64,000 nt of DNA from Rhodocytophaga rosea. GTDB taxonomy: Bacteria > Bacteroidota > Bacteroidia > Cytophagales > 172606-1. The stretch is from assembly GCF_010119975.1 (NCBI RefSeq), contig NZ_CP048222.1:992001-1056000 (forward strand). The letters are read 5' to 3'. The notes under the pieces were generated by a model that had not been told where the DNA came from, did not search any database, and saw nothing but the letters and a program-made list of their open reading frames with translations. This document shows, in pieces, positions 55,206 through 64,000 of this stretch. How positions within the stretch are numbered: the first letter of the stretch is position 1; each line of letters starts with the position of its first letter. The translations under genes were made by a program, and so were the position numbers.

Positions 55206-55883
55206 CTATTCGTATCTGATGGTGGGTTGTTTTACCTTAGAAAATGCCCGAATACTGCTTGCATTGAAGTAAGTCAGTTGATCTTCTACCACTCTCCAGG
55301 AGAAACTATTCCCATCGGGACTTAAGGTTTCTGACAGGCATTGAAGGCCGCCAACAGAGGTAGGTTGATGAGGCACATCTATGGTAGTAGGACCAGTATG
55401 TAAAAAGTACACCCCTACGATCGGACTTGGTGCAGCTAAACCTCCTACATTAGTCATATAGTATAAACCATCAGCCAGTTTTTCAACAGTTGCAAAATTA
55501 CCTGTACGCACATACTGACCACTCAGATCCATGTTTTTTACTTCATCGGGTAAGGGTGGCAGAACGGCCACTAATCTGCTGGCTTCATTAGGAAATCCGT
55601 CTGAATTAGTAGCAGAGTAAGTGATAGTGTAGATACCAGCTGTATTTACATCTACTTCTCCTTCAGTGGTAACTGTTACTGATTTTCCATTTTCGACCGC
55701 AGTAGCACCTGGGTCAGTATAAGGTTGGCCTAATGTTACAATTGCTAACTCATCGCCAGTTACCTGTATATCAGCAAAGGTAGTAATCCTGGATAAGCCT
55801 TCTGTATCCAGCTCTTTTTCGCAACTCCAGAACAAAGTCACTAGCATGAAGAGAACAGGATATATAAATCTATTGTTGTTCAT
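55206..55883 (-). CDS. DUF5011-type surface lipoprotein
   Basis: A 225-residue lipoprotein with signal LFMLVTLFWSC (Cys21). An Ig-like DUF5011/DUF5012-type domain (about 40-110) carries GQPYTDPGATAVENGKSV and GIYTITYSATNSDGFPNEASRLV. The rest (about 115-225) is a second beta domain including SGQYVRTGNFATVEKL. It lies 18 bases after the SusD gene, third in the operon. Such proteins are frequent partners of SusC/D pairs and probably sit on the cell surface; the ligand is unknown. Confidence 0.85.
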   Translation of the reverse strand: MNNNRFIYPVLFMLVTLFWSCEKELDTEGLSRITTFADIQVTGDELAIVTLGQPYTDPGATAVENGKSVTVTTEGEVDVNTAGIYTITYSATNSDGFPNEASRLVAVLPPLPDEVKNMDLSGQYVRTGNFATVEKLADGLYYMTNVGGLAAPSPIVGVYFLHTGPTTIDVPHQPTSVGGLQCLSETLSPDGNSFSWRVVEDQLTYFNASSIRAFSKVKQPTIRYE

Positions 55884-55901
55884 ATTTTTCTATGTTTGTA
55901 A

Positions 55902-57488
55902 TTAGTCAATTTTTTCTGCTACATCCCACCATATTGCTTTTGTAATAGGCTCTTGTGGCGGCGTATTGGGATTTCTGGATCGCTCTGTATCAGTAAACAA
56001 AGCTCTCTTTGGGAAAAGCCCACTTGTCACGCCCTCAACAGCATAAGTGAATTCACCGGCATGTGCAGGATAATATTCAGGATTCACTGTATTATTGGGC
56101 AAAAAAGCAGCTACATCTGTTGATTCAGGAAAACCTGTCCGGTTCTGCTCAAAAAATGACTCAAGGCCCTGGTTAGTGCCCGCCATAGCCGCCCATTTCT
56201 GTACGGTAATGGCCTTTAGTTTTTCTTTAAAAGATCCGGTAGAAGGATAGGCATAAGGTTTTTCAGGCGATATTAAAGAATCTACTGTACTGTATGATAA
56301 AGAATCATTGCCTTGCGAATCTAAAATAATAGTGGTACTCATATTATTCTGCGCAAATGAAGCAGCTATTCCTTGTGTATATAAAGCTTCATCATTTCCT
56401 GTACCTAAATTTCTGGCTACAGCTTCTGCCTGTAAGAAATAACTTTCTGAGGCGGAAATAAAATATACTGGGTCTGTGGCGGTAAGTAAGGCTCTTGATA
56501 ACGCAGTAGGTACAATAGAAGTACTTGGAATATTAAAACTGCCTTGTGCCAAACCTCTATGGCCTGCAGATCCTGGTATAAAATACGCATCTATCCGGGG
56601 GTCTTTACTTGCTTGTAAGAACGATAGTAAAGTGACACTCGCACGTAAATTCTGGTTTGTATTCAACTGCCGCTGATCGGCTTCATATAGAGGATTGCTC
56701 TTGCTGGCCACATCAATGAACTGTGTCATAGCGGCATCTTCTGTTAAGAACTGGGCACTGGAAGCATACAAGGCTTGTATCCCTGCTTTAGCTACCTCTG
56801 GTCTGGCATAAATTTGCCTTAAATACATTTTAAGTTTTAATGTATTCGCAAATTGCCTCCATTTGACCATATTTCCACCAAACAGAAAATCTGCCTCACC
56901 TGGCGCTTTAGAGGTAAGAGAACCATTTTCTGAATAGTTAAAGTCTTTAGCTAATGCTTCATCTAGGCGTACAATTAAAGAATCGTATACCGCCTGACCA
57001 TTTTCATATACTGGAGTAAGATTGTTTTGATTACCCTGAAGTGCCTGCGAGAATGGTATCTGGTCATATAAGTCAGCCAGTACCTGATACGTATATGCCT
57101 GCATAACCGTAGCCATCAGGTAAAAAGTCCAGTTCTTTTCGGCAGAAGCTCTTTTACGTACAAATTCATAATCGTTTAAGGCATTGGCATATAATTCCTG
57201 GAATTGAAAATCCAGGTCAGTCGGCTGTAAGTCATAGGAATCAAAATCTCTGTATTGATTTGATCCGTTATTCTGCGCCCAATGCTGCGACCATATTCCG
57301 CCCAGTACCGCATACCATCCGCCTATTACTCCCGCACTGGAAGCTACAGCTGCCGGAAATACCAAATTAACTGTGGCATCACTCGGGTTGTTAGGATCTA
57401 CATTTACATCCAGAAAATCGTTGCCGCATGAAGTCGAATATAATATCAGCGCAAAAACGAGTCCTATATTTATTAATTTTTTTATCAT
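55902..57488 (-). CDS. SusD/RagB family lipoprotein (SusD-like_2)
   Basis: A 528-residue lipoprotein with signal ending LILYSTSC (Cys22). It begins GNDFLDVNVDPNNPSDATVNLVFPAAV, typical of SusD-like_2, with TPR-like helices such as YLMATVMQAYTYQVLADLYDQIPFSQALQ and a C-terminal ligand-binding half. It pairs with the SusC gene starting 67 bases upstream. It is the second gene of the four-gene operon that ends at the terminator at 54617-54660. Confidence 0.93.
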   Translation of the reverse strand: MIKKLINIGLVFALILYSTSCGNDFLDVNVDPNNPSDATVNLVFPAAVASSAGVIGGWYAVLGGIWSQHWAQNNGSNQYRDFDSYDLQPTDLDFQFQELYANALNDYEFVRKRASAEKNWTFYLMATVMQAYTYQVLADLYDQIPFSQALQGNQNNLTPVYENGQAVYDSLIVRLDEALAKDFNYSENGSLTSKAPGEADFLFGGNMVKWRQFANTLKLKMYLRQIYARPEVAKAGIQALYASSAQFLTEDAAMTQFIDVASKSNPLYEADQRQLNTNQNLRASVTLLSFLQASKDPRIDAYFIPGSAGHRGLAQGSFNIPSTSIVPTALSRALLTATDPVYFISASESYFLQAEAVARNLGTGNDEALYTQGIAASFAQNNMSTTIILDSQGNDSLSYSTVDSLISPEKPYAYPSTGSFKEKLKAITVQKWAAMAGTNQGLESFFEQNRTGFPESTDVAAFLPNNTVNPEYYPAHAGEFTYAVEGVTSGLFPKRALFTDTERSRNPNTPPQEPITKAIWWDVAEKID

Positions 57489-57555
57489 TTTATTAGTATT
57501 TTAAGTAGTTAGAAAGCAACTTGTTAAGTTGCAAACTTTATGAGGTAACAGATCT

Positions 57556-60500
57556 TTAGAAACCAACTTTCAAACTTGCGCCGAAGCTTCTTACCGTAGG
57601 GCCCTGTCCAAATTCACCAAAGTCACCTGTCAGATCGTTTCCGAAAGTAGTTACCTCAGGATCTATGATATTATTACCATCAGGTGTCCATAAGAGCAGG
57701 TTTCTGCCAACTAAATTGATGCTGACATTTGCCACCGGAATATTTTTAAACAAGCTTTTTGGCAATGAATATCCGATGGTTACTTCTCTTAGTTTTACAA
57801 AAGACTTATCTACCAGGTGTTCTCTTTCAATGGGAGGATTACTGGTATCATTCCAATAGGAGGAAACATTGGTTACATCTACGATCTTTGTATTTTCTAC
57901 ATATACCGGATTGCCTGCATCATCCACTTGTGGAAGTTCTGTATTAGGATCAACAGGTTGATACACAGAATTTGGAACAATAAACGGCTGGCGGTTATTA
58001 TATAAAGAATTAGTGCTGTTTCCTACAAATTGAGATAAGCGCTGTGTATAAGAATAAATTAGTCCGCCTTGTCTCATATCAAAGCCAAAGGACAGAGATA
58101 AATCCTTATACGTGAATGTATTATACAATCCCATCAGGTATTTAGGCTGGGCATTGCCATATATTTCTTTTTGAGGGGCTGAAATAGGAAATCCGGTAGC
58201 CTCGTTTACCACTGTACGTCCCTGCGCATCTTTTAAAGGTACATATCCACGGTATACACCCATAGGCTGACCTTTGATGGCAACAAATTCAACACCATAA
58301 GCCTGGGTTAAAGTAGCTTTTTCAAGTCCGGATGTTAATTCAATTACTTTGTTACGGTTATTAGAGAAGGTGTATCTGATATCCCAGTTGAAATTAGAGG
58401 TTTTAACAGGATTTAACGTCACTAATAGTTCTATCCCTTTATTCTGAATTTTACCAAAATTAAGTACTTTAAAACCATAGCCAGAGGAAGCAGCAACCGG
58501 TACCGCAAATATCTGGTTCACCGTATTACGGTTGTAATAGGCTACATCTATACCAATCCGATTATTGAGGAACTGTAAGTCGGCACCAAATTCATATTCA
58601 GTAGTGATTTCAGGTTTCAGGTTTTTGTTTCCCAGCGTATTAGATACTTCAAATCCATTTACGCCATTTAAAGGGAAAGTAATATCTCCGAAAGGAAGTT
58701 GCGCATAACCAGGCGTCAGCACTGAGTTAACTTGATAAGGATCAGCATCTTTACCGGTTTGCCCCCAGGCAGCGCGTACTTTACCATACGAGAGTACACC
58801 TTTTATGGTAGGCAGTACATCTGTAAACACAAAGCTTCCGTTAACGCCAGGATAAAAGAATGAATTTTTATTTACCGGTAACGTAGAAGACCAGTCATTC
58901 CGGGCCAACGCATTGATGAACAAGAAATCTTTGTAGGATAAACCTGCTTGTGCATATATGCCATGTAATCTTCTTAAAGAAGTAGAAGTTTGTGCAACAG
59001 GAGGATTTGAACTGTTTGAAAGATTGTAATACCCGGGAATATCCAGGTCATTCACATAAGCCAGGTTATCTTTAAAATACCGCTCATTTACGTTATAACC
59101 CACTAAACCAGTGATATTTAAATCTTCTGTAATATTGTTGTTAGAGGATAGTATAAAATCACTATTCAGTTCTCTGGCAAATCTGGTTCTTTCATTCACC
59201 CTTCCCACATACTGTTTTTGAGAAGCATTCGGACTAGAAGGATCTGTTTCAGCAATAGCTACCCATCCTTTTACCAATGCATTGGAAATATCTCCGCCTA
59301 CCCGCCAGGAAGCAGTTAACCAGGGCGTAATCTGATAACCCAGATTCACATTTCCGAAAATCCGGTTTTCATCAAATGTATTGCCATTGTTATAAATAGG
59401 CCAGTAAGGATTCTGGGCGTATAGGTTGTAGAAGTTGTTCAGGTTATTAAACTTGTTGTTGAGATCCTTAAAATCTACAATACTCATATCTCTGGGAGTC
59501 TGAATGATCTCCTGGAACACAGTCGTTCCCTGGCCACCTTGTCCGGAAGTCAATGCTTTAGCGTCTTTGCGTACATAATTCAAAGAAGCCGATGCTGATA
59601 AATTCTTTCCTTTGGTAGAACCGCGTAAAGCCAGTGTATTTCTTTTATAGGAGTCAGCATCTGTAGGTACAATCCCATTTTCAGATACATTCCCGTAAGA
59701 CAAATAAAAAGTAGATTTCTCAGTACCACCGCTTAAAGCTATTGTATTGATATACGAGGTCCCTGTTTCGTAAAAATCTTTCAGGTTTTTTTGAGGACTG
59801 AATGGCTTAATTTGTTGAGAATTGTCTACCACGTTACCCCATAAACGGTCTCTGCCATCCATTCTTGGGCCCCAGCTTCCATTTTCTTCAAATGCAAAGT
59901 GGCCGCTCCAGCCCTGTCCGAAAGTATTCTGTAATTGAGGCAGACGCAACGGAGTAGTAAAGGTAGCTGAACTGGTAAAATCAACATTTATTCTCTCAGC
60001 TGACCTTCCTTTTTTCGTAGTAATCAGGATTACCCCACTGGCAGCCCTGGAACCATATAATGCCGTAGCCGAAGCGCCTTTCAGTACAGTAATAGATTCT
60101 ATATCATCCGGATTGATATCATTGGCCCGGTTTCCAAAATCCAGGTAATCATTCAGGTCGGTTCTTGCGCTGTAGTTGATGTCATCTGAAGAGAAGTTAT
60201 TTGCACTGTTATTGATTGGCACACCATCTACTACATAGAGTGGGTTATTATTTCCACCAATAGAAGAATATCCCCGTAAGATTACTTTGGTGGAAGCACC
60301 TGGTGCACCGGAAGCAGTAGAGATATTTACACCGGCAATTTTACCCTGCAATGAGTTCATTACACTGGCACTTCTTCCCCTAGTTAATTCCACATTATTT
60401 ACGGTAGAGGCAGCATAGCCCAGAGATTTTGCTTCTCTTTCAATACCTAATGCTGTCACTACAACTTCTGTAAGACTGGTTACATCTTCAGCTAATTTTA

Positions 60501-60777
60501 CGTCTAAGGCGGTTTGGTTTCCTACAGCAATTTCCTGGGTTTTAAACCCAATGAAGCTGAATACGAGCGTTGCATTCTCCGGAACGGGCAAACTGTATGC
60601 ACCATCGCCGCCGGTAGTAGTACCGCTGTTGGTGCCTTTTACAATTACGTTTACCCCCGGTAAGGGTGAGTTATCCGTAGCACCTCGCACGGTTCCGGTA
60701 ACCGTACGGGTTTGTGCCCAGATCTGCTGGATGCATAATATGGTTAGTAGCATCCCCATCAGTAATTTCTTTGGCAT
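57556..60777 (-). CDS. SusC/RagA TonB-linked outer-membrane transporter
   Basis: A 1073-residue TonB-dependent transporter with the usual layout: signal peptide (ends IQQIWAQ), regulatory-like domain (about 23-110), plug (LYVVDGVPINN; GSRAASGVILITTKKGR), and barrel ending SFGASLKVGF. It is the first gene of a four-gene operon (SusC, SusD, DUF5011-type lipoprotein, lipid-binding lipoprotein). The signal region and first domain are very close to the second SusC in this window, while barrels differ, so ligands probably differ. A regulatory region of 1.2 kb lies upstream. Confidence 0.95.
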   Translation of the reverse strand: MPKKLLMGMLLTILCIQQIWAQTRTVTGTVRGATDNSPLPGVNVIVKGTNSGTTTGGDGAYSLPVPENATLVFSFIGFKTQEIAVGNQTALDVKLAEDVTSLTEVVVTALGIEREAKSLGYAASTVNNVELTRGRSASVMNSLQGKIAGVNISTASGAPGASTKVILRGYSSIGGNNNPLYVVDGVPINNSANNFSSDDINYSARTDLNDYLDFGNRANDINPDDIESITVLKGASATALYGSRAASGVILITTKKGRSAERINVDFTSSATFTTPLRLPQLQNTFGQGWSGHFAFEENGSWGPRMDGRDRLWGNVVDNSQQIKPFSPQKNLKDFYETGTSYINTIALSGGTEKSTFYLSYGNVSENGIVPTDADSYKRNTLALRGSTKGKNLSASASLNYVRKDAKALTSGQGGQGTTVFQEIIQTPRDMSIVDFKDLNNKFNNLNNFYNLYAQNPYWPIYNNGNTFDENRIFGNVNLGYQITPWLTASWRVGGDISNALVKGWVAIAETDPSSPNASQKQYVGRVNERTRFARELNSDFILSSNNNITEDLNITGLVGYNVNERYFKDNLAYVNDLDIPGYYNLSNSSNPPVAQTSTSLRRLHGIYAQAGLSYKDFLFINALARNDWSSTLPVNKNSFFYPGVNGSFVFTDVLPTIKGVLSYGKVRAAWGQTGKDADPYQVNSVLTPGYAQLPFGDITFPLNGVNGFEVSNTLGNKNLKPEITTEYEFGADLQFLNNRIGIDVAYYNRNTVNQIFAVPVAASSGYGFKVLNFGKIQNKGIELLVTLNPVKTSNFNWDIRYTFSNNRNKVIELTSGLEKATLTQAYGVEFVAIKGQPMGVYRGYVPLKDAQGRTVVNEATGFPISAPQKEIYGNAQPKYLMGLYNTFTYKDLSLSFGFDMRQGGLIYSYTQRLSQFVGNSTNSLYNNRQPFIVPNSVYQPVDPNTELPQVDDAGNPVYVENTKIVDVTNVSSYWNDTSNPPIEREHLVDKSFVKLREVTIGYSLPKSLFKNIPVANVSINLVGRNLLLWTPDGNNIIDPEVTTFGNDLTGDFGEFGQGPTVRSFGASLKVGF

Positions 60778-62006
60778 AATTTAAATGAAGTTATAGGTTG
60801 TTGATATATTCTTTGGAAAGCCTATAGATATGCCACCAATTATTTGGAAAATGACCCAAATTAATTATTAAACATAGCTATCGAATTACCAGTATTTTCA
60901 AAAATGCCAATTTATCAAATGAAAAAAAATCACTCATAATGGGTGATTTAAAGTGTCATTTTTAGGCGTATATACAGGTAAAAAAGCGCAAACTGGGGTA
61001 TCAGCGTCAGTATACAATCTGCGGAAGAGGGGGAAATACACAGATGCCTTTACTAAAGATAAAATGAGAATTTTAGCAAAACAGAGGCAGATTTATTCAA
61101 AAAACAGGTATCAGCAGTTTTAAATTTCTATGATCTGCCAAACACATTTTCGAAAAAACACATAAATAGTCAGATATGACTTTAGGTGCGTAAGTATTCT
61201 ACAAAATGGCCGGAGCTATACTATAAAAGACTGGCGGAGGGTGCATTCAAAAAATTATATTTTGAATTGATTTATTACATTATTATTCCTTAGCAATCAA
61301 AAGCCGGGTATGGTTTATTTGCTCACGCATTCTGGGTGATTTTATATAAAATTCTGCAGGGGTTCAGAAAAAAAATATTTAAAATATATCAAATTTTATT
61401 TCAATATACAGGTGTTTCTATGGAAAGAAACGAGAATACTGGCAAAAATAGTATACAAAGCAGGTGAGCTTTCCTCTACAACTTTATATCCACCATGGCT
61501 AACACCTTTTTGCTCAGGTCTTTTATTTTTGATTATTAGGTCTATAAATCTTACACATAAAAATAGAGTGAATGAGCGGCCAGATGTTGAGCTACTTAGC
61601 ACCACGCTTCTCCCGGCTATAGCGCTGACTAAACATACGACTAAACCAATCAGACCTGCACAAATCAGCTGGCGCAAAAGTAGGTACGTCCTGAGACCGA
61701 AGCGTTTCCTGTATGCAAAATGTATGTTAAGTTTTGTTCACATCAGTCGGTTGTCAGCTTTGACAGGTCGCCAAGCGTGGGATAATTACCGGTAATAATA
61801 TAAAGACTATTCTTATTGTATTAACCGGTGTAGCATCATGGCTGTGTGTTTTCTTATAGCTGTTCCACCTTTGGTTAATTGTAATTAAATCCCTGTTTTT
61901 TATGTTTGAATGCATAAAAATCACCCAATCTGCGCATCAAATACCATCATTTGTGTATTCCTTTCCTGCAAAGGCTTGTGTATCTTTATGCTATACTTTT
62001 TCAATA
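60778..62006. other. 1.2-kb gene-poor region
   Basis: Between the divergent SusC operon and the AraC-type regulator. The first 650 bases are AT-rich. The segment about 61480-61800 is noticeably richer in G+C and has open frames on both strands (61412-61795 plus; 61396-61677 minus), but neither has a recognisable domain. It could be a gene remnant. The remainder should contain the promoters for both neighbours. Confidence 0.45.
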
Positions 62007-63062
62007 ATGATACACCAGGCCAACATCTTCCTGCTTTTATTTGGTGCCCTGCAAGGCGCTTTATTAAGTCTGTGGTTTTTCAGGAATCACCGGAAGGAGC
62101 TTTCCAATGTGTATATGGGCGTTTTTCTGGTAATCGTTGGTTTGCAGCTGACTTTTAAAGTGATCACCAAAGTATGGCTGATGGAAAATGTATTGTATCT
62201 GTATGGTTTATCTTATCAATTCCCATTATTAATCGGACCTATCCTTTATCTATATACTCAATCAAAAAACACCAACACTTTCCACCGCAAAGATCTGTTG
62301 CATTTTGTTCCGTTTTTGATAGCAACTCTGCATGAGTGTGCTTCCTTGCTGCATCTTCCTGGTTTGCATATCCATCCGCATTCCTATATTCAGGGTGCCA
62401 TTCAGTCAGCCATCCTGAGCGCCTATGCTTTTGCTGCCTACAAAATAAGTATTCCGCAGGTGAGAGGATTTATCCGGGTGGTTACAATAGTTGAATTGCT
62501 GATTATTCTTACTCTGGCCATAATGGTGAGGTATTACGGACAATTACCAGATCTGCGCCTGCTGTTTCTTTCGCTTACTATCCTTATTTACTGGATCAGT
62601 TACCGGGTGATTGCAGCTTCGGCTCCTTTTGCTGCGCCGGAAAAGCCAGTGGTCGCTTTAAAAGTACAAAACCAGCCTAAATATGCCCATTCCAGCCTTA
62701 AACCAGAGGAAGGTGACCGTATTGAAGCTCAACTGCACCACCTAATAGGGCATGAAAAACTGTACCTGGAACCCGAACTGACCATAGATATACTGGCAGC
62801 TAAACTCTCAACTTCCCGCCATCATTTGTCGCAGGTACTCAACGAACGTCTGAAAAAAACATACGCCGATTATGTAAATGAGTTCCGCCTGGAAGAAGCA
62901 AGGCAGCGGCTGAGCAACCAGGCACACTTCCGGTTCACGATTGCAGCCATTGCCCTGGATTCTGGTTTTAATTCAGTATCCAGTTTTAATGAATTATTCC
63001 GCAAACGGTATGGCACTACTCCCTCCAAATACCGTGAACCTTTTCTGAAAAAAATGAGTGCT
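62007..63062 (+). CDS. membrane-anchored AraC-type transcriptional regulator
   Basis: A 351-residue regulator. Six to seven hydrophobic spans (about 1-220) precede a cytoplasmic AraC helix-turn-helix domain (about 255-348) with ELTIDILAAKLSTSRHHLSQVLNERL and the second helix pair IAAIALDSGFNSVSSFNELFRKRYGTTPSKYR. Such seven-span AraC proteins are typical of Bacteroidetes; they probably sense a signal at the membrane. The ATG at 62007 begins the first span; an upstream extension to 61902 adds a region without features. It may control the divergent SusC/D operon or the next gene; both are inference. Confidence 0.85.
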
Positions 63063-63155
63063 TAGATTTATTCTCCATTCTTATCGGAATGGAAGCCCTG
63101 TTGCCTGTTTTTACCGAAACTGTAATTCAGTTGAACTTATACGGTGAATCCGGTT

Positions 63156-64000
63156 ATGAAACAGGCACTGGTTATTATTTTGGTTACACATCTTCTGTGT
63201 ATGAAAGGATATGCCCAGTATCCGCAATGGGGAAAACTTCAACCTGGCCAGTATGAAGTTGGCTTCAAAACCATTATGACGGTTGATTATAGCCGGAATT
63301 ATTTTCCACAAATCGAAGAAGCAAAGCCTGTCAGAGGGCGGCCTTTACAACTATATGTCTGGTATCCGGCACAAAAAGGGAACGGGAAATATATGCGGTA
63401 TAAAATGTATTTTGATTATGCCGCAAAAGATGTAAACCAACCAGACAGTCTGGCGCTAAAAGCCGAGTTGATTCGTGAGTTTAGAAGCGGTCCGCTTAGC
63501 CCCTATTTCCCAAATGGCGTAATTGATAAAGACTGGCAAACAATCGCCAATACATCTACGGCCTGTTTATATAATGCCCTCCCGGTAGCCGGAAAGTTTC
63601 CGGTAGTGATACACATTGGTCCGGTAACGGCACAGAGTATTTTGCTTGAATATCTGGCAAGTTATGGGTATGTAGTCATCACTATTCCATTAATGGGCAG
63701 CAGTCCTGCCTTTTATGGCCGGGGTGAAAACAATCTTAGTCTCTTGTATTACCAGGCCGACGACATCGAGTTTGTCATTAATCAGCTAAGCAGACTTCCG
63801 GAAGCAGACGTGAATAAGCTAGCCATGGTCGGTATGTTCGCTCAAACCGGAATTCATTTGCAAAGCAAATCGGGAATATTCGATGCTGTGGCGCTTCTGG
63901 AATCCTTTTTACATATGGATCTTCATCAATTGCCCTATTTTAAACTGTCCTCTATCAGAATACCTGTACTGGAGATCATCAATTCAGATAGAGATAAAGA
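63156..64000 (+). CDS. secreted alpha/beta hydrolase-like protein, partial
   Basis: This gene runs off the window end (281 complete codons seen, no stop). Signal peptide MKQALVIILVTHLLCMKGYAQ. The segment LQLYVWYPAQKGNGKY and GKFPVVIHIGPVTAQSILLEYLASYGYVVITIPLMGSS resembles dienelactone-hydrolase/PAF-acetylhydrolase-like folds. The expected GxSxG elbow is replaced by VGMFAQTG, which has no Ser, so classical hydrolase activity is doubtful unless the nucleophile lies elsewhere. It starts 91 bases after the AraC regulator on the same strand and may be its target or operon partner. Confidence 0.75.
   Translation, partial: MKQALVIILVTHLLCMKGYAQYPQWGKLQPGQYEVGFKTIMTVDYSRNYFPQIEEAKPVRGRPLQLYVWYPAQKGNGKYMRYKMYFDYAAKDVNQPDSLALKAELIREFRSGPLSPYFPNGVIDKDWQTIANTSTACLYNALPVAGKFPVVIHIGPVTAQSILLEYLASYGYVVITIPLMGSSPAFYGRGENNLSLLYYQADDIEFVINQLSRLPEADVNKLAMVGMFAQTGIHLQSKSGIFDAVALLESFLHMDLHQLPYFKLSSIRIPVLEIINSDRDK

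Noticed and set aside
61396-61795. Overlapping open frames on both strands (127 and 93 residues)
   Set aside because: They lie opposite each other, neither has a domain, and no start context supports one over the other; kept only as a G+C-richer island.
1-64000. tRNA, rRNA, CRISPR arrays and riboswitches
   Set aside because: Reading the spacers showed no cloverleaf-like sequence with a CCA-end context, no rRNA segments, no evenly spaced repeats and no recognisable riboswitch core.

Overview
The window looks like chromosomal DNA of a Cytophagales-type Bacteroidetes, probably a Rhodocytophaga-like soil or freshwater member. The evidence is two SusC/SusD pairs with their accessory lipoproteins, PD40/OmpA and PpiC/SurA outer-membrane proteins, a cytochrome bd oxidase, AT-rich spacers and few Shine-Dalgarno-like sites. 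The genus is inferred. No rRNA, tRNA or CRISPR array was seen.

Layout. 1-10.5 kb: a SirB1/transglutaminase-like protein, an alpha/beta hydrolase, cydAB, a cluster of small hairpins at about 5.4-5.5 kb, a two-gene ABC exporter with an unknown downstream gene, and two Ser-Gly-Thr repeat lipoproteins flanking a stand-alone N-terminal fragment of a TnpB-like protein. 11-28 kb: mostly housekeeping, namely a PD40-OmpA protein, MOSC protein, M20 hydrolase, Na/Pi cotransporter, ABC half-transporter, PiT phosphate transporter, M61 peptidase, DedA and class II aldolase. 28-35 kb: an overlapping STAS/anti-sigma kinase pair, then a periplasmic folding cluster (PpiC-OmpA fusion, SurA-N-like lipoprotein, SurA) and a MoxR ATPase, closed by a perfect 50-bp palindrome.

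35-42 kb: a minus-strand sugar-nucleotide operon (GalU-like enzyme, a 1112-residue GHMP-kinase/UDPGP fusion, then an amidohydrolase). An IS630-family element sits inside codon 10 of the amidohydrolase. Removing the IS and one TA copy restores an in-frame start, so the boundaries can be read from the sequence. 42-48.6 kb: thioredoxin, two guanidine-modifying enzymes (arginine deiminase-like and CtlX-like), a secreted sugar isomerase-like protein, RlmD and a DinB protein.

48.8-60.8 kb: two SusC/SusD uptake loci on the minus strand. The upstream one carries a DUF5011-type lipoprotein and a lipid-binding-type lipoprotein. No glycoside hydrolase or other catabolic enzyme accompanies them. A 1.2-kb gene-poor stretch separates them from a membrane-anchored AraC-type regulator, followed by a secreted alpha/beta-hydrolase-like gene cut off by the window end.

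The least ordinary items are the GHMP-UDPGP fusion operon and its IS-interrupted partner, the TnpB half-protein between two related repeat lipoproteins, the PpiC-OmpA fusion, and the unusually long perfect hairpins and degenerate inverted repeats between genes.
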